NCBI GenBank assembly: GCA_003599455.1
Contig: QZKF01000070.1
Location: 1-44,849 of the forward strand
Direction: 5' to 3'
DNA length: 44,849 nt
From: Comamonadaceae bacterium
GTDB lineage: Bacteria; Pseudomonadota; Gammaproteobacteria; Burkholderiales; Burkholderiaceae_C
Below, piece by piece: positions 40,789 to 44,849 of the stretch (position 1 is the first letter of the stretch; each line of letters starts with the position of its first letter). The notes beneath the pieces were generated by a model. The model searched no databases, had not been told where the DNA came from, and was given only the letters and a program-made list of their open reading frames with translations. A program made the translations under genes and the position numbers.

Positions 40789-43071
40789 ATGAAATTCCGC
40801 TTCCCCATCGTCATCATCGACGAGGACTTCCGCTCGGAGAACACCTCCGGCCTGGGCATTCGCGCGCTGGCGCAGGCCATCGAGGCCGAGGGCTTCGAGG
40901 TGGTCGGGGTCACGAGCTATGGCGACATGAGCCAGTTCGCCCAGCAGCAGAGCCGCGCGAGCGCCTTCATCCTGTCGATCGACGACGAGGAGTTCAGCCA
41001 CGGCGACGACATCGACCCGGTGGTGCTGAACCTGCGCAATTTCATCGACGAGGTGCGGCGCAAGAACTCGGACGTGCCGATCTACATCTACGGCGAGACC
41101 AAGACCAGCCGCCACCTGCCCAACGACATCCTGCGCGAGCTGCACGGCTTCATCCACATGTTCGAGGACACGCCCGAATTCGTGGCGCGCCACATCATCC
41201 GCGAGGCCAAGAGCTATCTCGAAGGCATCCAGCCGCCGTTTTTCAAGGCCCTGCTGGACTACGCGGAAGACGGCTCCTACTCCTGGCACTGCCCGGGCCA
41301 CTCGGGTGGCGTGGCCTTTCTCAAGAGCCCGGTGGGCCAGATGTTCCACCAGTTCTTCGGCGAGAACATGCTGCGCGCCGACGTGTGCAACGCGGTGGAA
41401 GAGCTGGGCCAACTGCTGGACCACAACGGCGCGATTGGCGCGAGCGAGCGCAACGCGGCGCGCATCTTCAACGCCGACCACTGCTTCTTCGTCACCAACG
41501 GCACCAGCACCAGCAACAAGATGGTCTGGCACCACACGGTGGCGCCGGGCGACGTGGTGGTGGTGGACCGCAACTGCCACAAGTCGGTGCTGCACAGCAT
41601 CATCATGACGGGCGCGATCCCCGTGTTCCTCAAGCCCACGCGCAACCACTACGGCATCATCGGCCCGATCCCGCAGAGCGAGTTCGAAATCGAGGCGATC
41701 CAGGCCAAGATCCGCGCCAACCCGCTGCTGGCCGGCGTGGACGCCGAGGCGGTGAAGCCACGCGTGCTGACGCTGACGCAGTCCACCTACGACGGCGTGC
41801 TCTACAACACCGAGGCCATCAAGCAGATGCTCGACGGCTACGTGGCCAACCTGCACTTCGACGAAGCCTGGCTGCCGCACGCGGCCTTCCACCCGTTCTA
41901 CGGCAACTTCCACGCCATGGGCAAGAAGCGCGCGCGGCCGCTGGAGTCGGTGGTGTACGCGACGCAGTCCATCCACAAGCTGCTCGCCGGCATCAGCCAG
42001 GCCAGCCACGTGCTGGTGCAGGACTCGCAGAACGTCAAACTCGACCGCCACCTCTTCAACGAGGCCTACCTGATGCACACCAGCACCAGCCCGCAGTACG
42101 CCATCATCGCCAGCTGCGACGTGGCCGCGGCCATGATGGAGCCGCCCGGTGGCAAGGCGCTGGTGGAAGAGAGCATTTTTGAAGCGCTCGACTTCCGCCG
42201 CGCCATGCGCAAGATCGACGCCGAGTTCGGCGACGACGACTGGTGGTTCAAGGTCTGGGGCCCCGACGACCTGGCCGAGGAAGGCATGGGCGAGGCCATC
42301 GACTGGGTGCTCAACCCCGATCCGGCCGGCTCGCAGGCCACGGCCAAGGAATGGCACGGCTTTGGCGACATGGCGCCGGGCTTCAACATGCTGGACCCGA
42401 TCAAGGCCACCATCGTCACGCCGGGCCTGAACCTGGACGGCCGCTTCGAGCCCGAGGGCATCCCGGCTTCCATCGTCACCAAGTTCCTCGCCGAGCACGG
42501 CGTGGTGGTGGAGAAGACCGGCCTGTACAGCTTCTTCATCATGTTCACCATCGGCATCACCAAGGGCCGCTGGAACACGCTGCTGACCGCGCTGCAGCAG
42601 TTCAAGGACGATTACGCCAAGAACCAGCCGATGTGGCGCATCCTGCCGGAGTTCTGCCAGAAGCACCCGCGCTACGAGCAGATGGGCCTGCGCGACCTGT
42701 GCCAGCATGTGCACGAGCTCTACGCCCGCTACGACATTGCCCGCCTCACCACCGAGATGTACCTGAGCGACCTCACGCCGGCCATGAAGCCGACCGACGC
42801 GTTCGCGCACATCGCGCAGCGCACCACCGAGCGCGTGCCGATCGACGCGCTCGAAGGCCGCATCACGACCAGTCTGGTCACGCCGTACCCGCCGGGCATC
42901 CCGCTGCTGATCCCGGGCGAGGTGTTCAACAAGAAGATCGTTGACTACCTCAAGTTCGCGCGCGAGTTCAACGCCCAGTGCCCGGGCTTCGAGACCGACA
43001 TCCACGGCCTGGTGGAGGTGGTGGGCGACGATGGCCGCAAGAGCTATTTCGCCGACTGCGTGAAGGCCTGA
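40789..43071 (+). CDS. Orn/Lys/Arg decarboxylase (PLP, fold type I)
   Basis: 760 residues from ATG 40789 (MKFRFPIVIIDEDFRSENTS). The N-terminal wing domain (response-regulator-like) is followed by the PLP domain: YSWHCPGHSGGVAFLKSPVG, FVTNGTSTSNKMVWHHTVAP, HFDEAWLPHAAFHPFYGNFH, and VYATQSIHKLLAGISQASHV with the Schiff-base Lys in SIHK; the C-terminal domain ends FETDIHGLVEVVGDDGRKSY. Length agrees with the biodegradative AdiA/SpeF/LdcC class. Exact substrate (arginine, lysine or ornithine) cannot be told from motifs. Probably polyamine synthesis or acid resistance. Confidence 0.9.
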   Translation: MKFRFPIVIIDEDFRSENTSGLGIRALAQAIEAEGFEVVGVTSYGDMSQFAQQQSRASAFILSIDDEEFSHGDDIDPVVLNLRNFIDEVRRKNSDVPIYIYGETKTSRHLPNDILRELHGFIHMFEDTPEFVARHIIREAKSYLEGIQPPFFKALLDYAEDGSYSWHCPGHSGGVAFLKSPVGQMFHQFFGENMLRADVCNAVEELGQLLDHNGAIGASERNAARIFNADHCFFVTNGTSTSNKMVWHHTVAPGDVVVVDRNCHKSVLHSIIMTGAIPVFLKPTRNHYGIIGPIPQSEFEIEAIQAKIRANPLLAGVDAEAVKPRVLTLTQSTYDGVLYNTEAIKQMLDGYVANLHFDEAWLPHAAFHPFYGNFHAMGKKRARPLESVVYATQSIHKLLAGISQASHVLVQDSQNVKLDRHLFNEAYLMHTSTSPQYAIIASCDVAAAMMEPPGGKALVEESIFEALDFRRAMRKIDAEFGDDDWWFKVWGPDDLAEEGMGEAIDWVLNPDPAGSQATAKEWHGFGDMAPGFNMLDPIKATIVTPGLNLDGRFEPEGIPASIVTKFLAEHGVVVEKTGLYSFFIMFTIGITKGRWNTLLTALQQFKDDYAKNQPMWRILPEFCQKHPRYEQMGLRDLCQHVHELYARYDIARLTTEMYLSDLTPAMKPTDAFAHIAQRTTERVPIDALEGRITTSLVTPYPPGIPLLIPGEVFNKKIVDYLKFAREFNAQCPGFETDIHGLVEVVGDDGRKSYFADCVKA

Positions 43072-43086
43072 CGAGGCCGCCGTCGT

Positions 43087-43950
43087 TCAGCGAGGCGCGT
43101 CGGGCCGCACGCGCACGAAGCTCGCGAAGCGCGGCACACCGCTGGCGTTGAGGCCGCGAAAGCGGTAGGTCACCCATTCACCCAGGGCGGGTGGGTGCTC
43201 GCGCTGTGCGTCGGTGAAGCCGGTGCCCAGGCGGAACCGCAGGCCCTGCGGCGTTTCCACCTGCAGCGCGCCCATGCGGCCCGCGTGGCGGCCTTGCCCG
43301 GGCAGGTGCCCGATCACGCGCGCTTCGGCGTCTTCGTGGGTTTTCACCTTGAGCAGGTCGTCGCCGCGCAGCGCGCGGTAGGGCGCGTCACCCCGGTGCA
43401 GCATCAGGCCCTCGCCACCATCCTTCACCATGCGGTCCAGCCGGGCCATGAGTGCCGCATGGCTGGCCACGCGCTCCTGGGGCACGGCCTGCACCCAGGG
43501 CTGCTGGAGTTCGCGCACGAGCTGGTGGTAGGCCGCGATGCGCTCGGTGAATAGGCCGGCGTGCGCGGGCAGGTCGAACACCATGAAGCGGATGCGGCGC
43601 CAGGCCGCGTCGTCGGGCGTTTGCTGGCGCACCGTGGAGAGTGCCTCTTCGAACCGGCCGCGACCGGCCCAGAGCTCGCCGTCCATGGGCAGCGCGGGCC
43701 AACCCGCGGTGAACCAGGCGGGCGCGGCGATGGTGTCGCCGCCGCGCGTGAGCAGCCGCTGGCCGTCCCAGTAGGCGCGCAGGCCGTCGTATTTTTCGCT
43801 GAGCCAGTAGGCCTCCAGCGCGACGCCCGGCCGGTAGACACCGGCGAGCATCAGCGCGGGTGCGGGACCAGCATGCGCGGCGAAGGGCAGGGCGACCGCC
43901 ACCATGGCCGCGCCAAAGCGGGCAAACAGGTCGCGTCTGTGCAGATCCAT
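43087..43950 (-). CDS. Exported ATP-dependent DNA ligase (LigE-like)
   Basis: 287 residues from ATG 43950 (MDLHRRDLFARFGAAMVAVA). The N-terminal RR-x-L-F plus hydrophobic segment ending AAHA indicates export. Motif I is LSEKYDGLRAYWDGQRL (K-x-D-G nucleophile Lys), motif III LPMDGELWAGRGRFEE, motif IV GGEGLMLH and motif V DLLKVKTHEDAEARVIGH; an OB domain with LGTGFTDAQREHPPALGEWV TYRF completes it. This is the minimal periplasmic LigE, which lacks an N-terminal DNA-binding domain. In other species it is linked to natural competence or to sealing extracellular DNA. An ATG 9 bp upstream (43959) is an alternative start. Confidence 0.88.
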   Translation of the reverse strand: MDLHRRDLFARFGAAMVAVALPFAAHAGPAPALMLAGVYRPGVALEAYWLSEKYDGLRAYWDGQRLLTRGGDTIAAPAWFTAGWPALPMDGELWAGRGRFEEALSTVRQQTPDDAAWRRIRFMVFDLPAHAGLFTERIAAYHQLVRELQQPWVQAVPQERVASHAALMARLDRMVKDGGEGLMLHRGDAPYRALRGDDLLKVKTHEDAEARVIGHLPGQGRHAGRMGALQVETPQGLRFRLGTGFTDAQREHPPALGEWVTYRFRGLNASGVPRFASFVRVRPDAPR

Positions 43951-44002
43951 GGCGCGCATCGCCCATCAGCGCCGTGTCACTGGCGCTGAGGCTGGCCTGG
44001 TT

Positions 44003-44800
44003 TCAGAGCATGGCTTCGCTGTCGCGGCTCACGCCCATGGAGTGGCTGTAGCCACCGTCCACGTAGGTGATCTCGGCCGTCACGCCGCCGGCCAGGTCCG
44101 ACAGCAGGAAGGCCGCCACGTTGCCCACGTCATCGACCGTCACGTTGCGGCGGATCGGCGAGGCCGCGGCGACGAGGTTGAGCAGCTTGCCGAAGTCCTT
44201 GATGCCGCTGGCGGCCAGGGTCTTGATCGGACCGGCGCTGATGCCGTTGACGCGCATGCCGCGCGGGCCCAGGGCCTCGGCCAGGTAGCGCACCGAGGCC
44301 TCCAGGCTGGCCTTGGCCAGGCCCATGGTGTTGTAGTTGGGCACGGCGCGCATGGCGCCGAGGTAGCTCAGCGTCAGCAGCGCCGACTTGTCGTTCAGGT
44401 AGGGCAGGGCCGCCTTGGCCATGGCCGGGAAGCTGTAGGCGCTGATGTCGTGCGCGATGCGGAAGGCTTCGCGCGAGAGGCCTTCGAGGAAGTCGCCGGC
44501 GATCGCCTCGCGCGGCGCGAAGCCGATGCTGTGCACGAAGCCGTCGAATCTGGGCCAGGTTTGCGCGAGGTCGGTGAACAGCTTCTCGATCTGCGCGTCG
44601 TCGCCCACGTCGCAGTCGAAGATCAGTTTCGAGTCGAAATCGGCCGCGAACTCGGTGATGCGGTCCTTGAAACGCTCGCCCACGTAGCTGAACGCCAGCT
44701 CGGCGCCCTGTTGGTGGCAGGCCTTGGCAATGCCGTAGGCGATGGATCGGTTGGACAGCACGCCCGTGATCAGCAGTTTCTTGCCTGCGAGAAAACCCAT
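44003..44800 (-). CDS. fabI: Enoyl-ACP reductase FabI (NADH)
   Basis: 265 residues. SDR fold with the FabI pattern: [20 protein letters not shown] at the start, [20 protein letters not shown], the catalytic Tyr/Lys block [20 protein letters not shown], and [18 protein letters not shown], the flipping loop of FabI. It reduces trans-2-enoyl-ACP in fatty-acid elongation and is the triclosan target in many species. The 49 bp after 44800 to the window end are its upstream region and show no gene. Confidence 0.95.
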   Translation of the reverse strand: MGFLAGKKLLITGVLSNRSIAYGIAKACHQQGAELAFSYVGERFKDRITEFAADFDSKLIFDCDVGDDAQIEKLFTDLAQTWPRFDGFVHSIGFAPREAIAGDFLEGLSREAFRIAHDISAYSFPAMAKAALPYLNDKSALLTLSYLGAMRAVPNYNTMGLAKASLEASVRYLAEALGPRGMRVNGISAGPIKTLAASGIKDFGKLLNLVAAASPIRRNVTVDDVGNVAAFLLSDLAGGVTAEITYVDGGYSHSMGVSRDSEAML

Positions 44801-44849
44801 GATTCAGTCTCCAGTGAAAAATCCAGCAGAATTGTCGCATGCGCTTTCT

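Noticed and set aside
40582..43005. 807-residue minus-strand frame opposite the decarboxylase
   Set aside because: A GC-rich shadow frame with His/Val/Leu/Arg-biased composition; the plus strand encodes a clear PLP enzyme.

Overview
The window looks like chromosome from a GC-rich betaproteobacterium of the Burkholderiales, most likely Comamonadaceae (Hydrogenophaga- or Acidovorax-like). The evidence is the gene content and order (argA/hrpA, lptF-lptG-cbiX-cysB, pepA-holC, a Liv-type binding protein, SPFH/NfeD, a constitutive-type Orn/Lys/Arg decarboxylase, fabI), strong third-position GC, and a CCCCC-TTGA-GGGGG intergenic repeat typical of the group. The genus is inference.

Layout. (1) 1-14840 is ordinary core chromosome: argA (cut by the window edge), hrpA, a FecR-SPOR protein, a Tat-type Rieske protein, an aminotransferase, a four-gene block lptF-lptG-cbiX-cysB, then pepA-holC and a periplasmic amino-acid-binding lipoprotein ending in a clear terminator. 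(2) 14841-37977 is a 23.1-kb accessory element. (3) 37986-44849 is core again: hemerythrin-like protein, tRNA-Ser(GGA), a DUF2237 protein, SPFH/NfeD pair, amino-acid decarboxylase, exported ATP-dependent DNA ligase, fabI.

The main discovery is that the accessory region has exact transposon ends. A perfect 22-bp inverted repeat starting GGGTGTTATCAAG lies at 14841-14862 and, inverted, at 37956-37977. It is flanked on both sides by the same 8 bp, TTGGCTGT (14833-14840 and 37978-37985). An inner GAGTTAGC motif recurs at offset 42-43 of both ends. The element encodes an intact ISXO2/IS1595-type DDE transposase (34186-35421), and 8-bp duplications are what the IS1595 family makes. I therefore read the region as one very large, cargo-carrying IS1595-type transposon that landed just downstream of the binding-protein terminator.

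The cargo reads as a stress/defence collection. It contains a TerY-P triad (kinase YegI-like, PP2C phosphatase YegK-like, vWA YegL-like), a Schlafen/AlbA_2 protein, two convergent CoiA-type nucleases, a HEPN-like protein, an HNH endonuclease, a SAM methyltransferase and a complete type III toxin-antitoxin module. That last module is toxIN: a sigma70 promoter, two 36-37-bp antitoxin RNA repeats, an attenuating terminator and ToxN. There is also a self-cleaving LexA-like repressor whose promoter carries a perfect LexA box. A second unrecognised candidate is a hairpin-leader / leader-peptide / 38-residue membrane-peptide unit at 22040-22358. Several genes around the transposase (32055-34183 and 36919-37799) have no function I can name and may be part of the transposition machinery.
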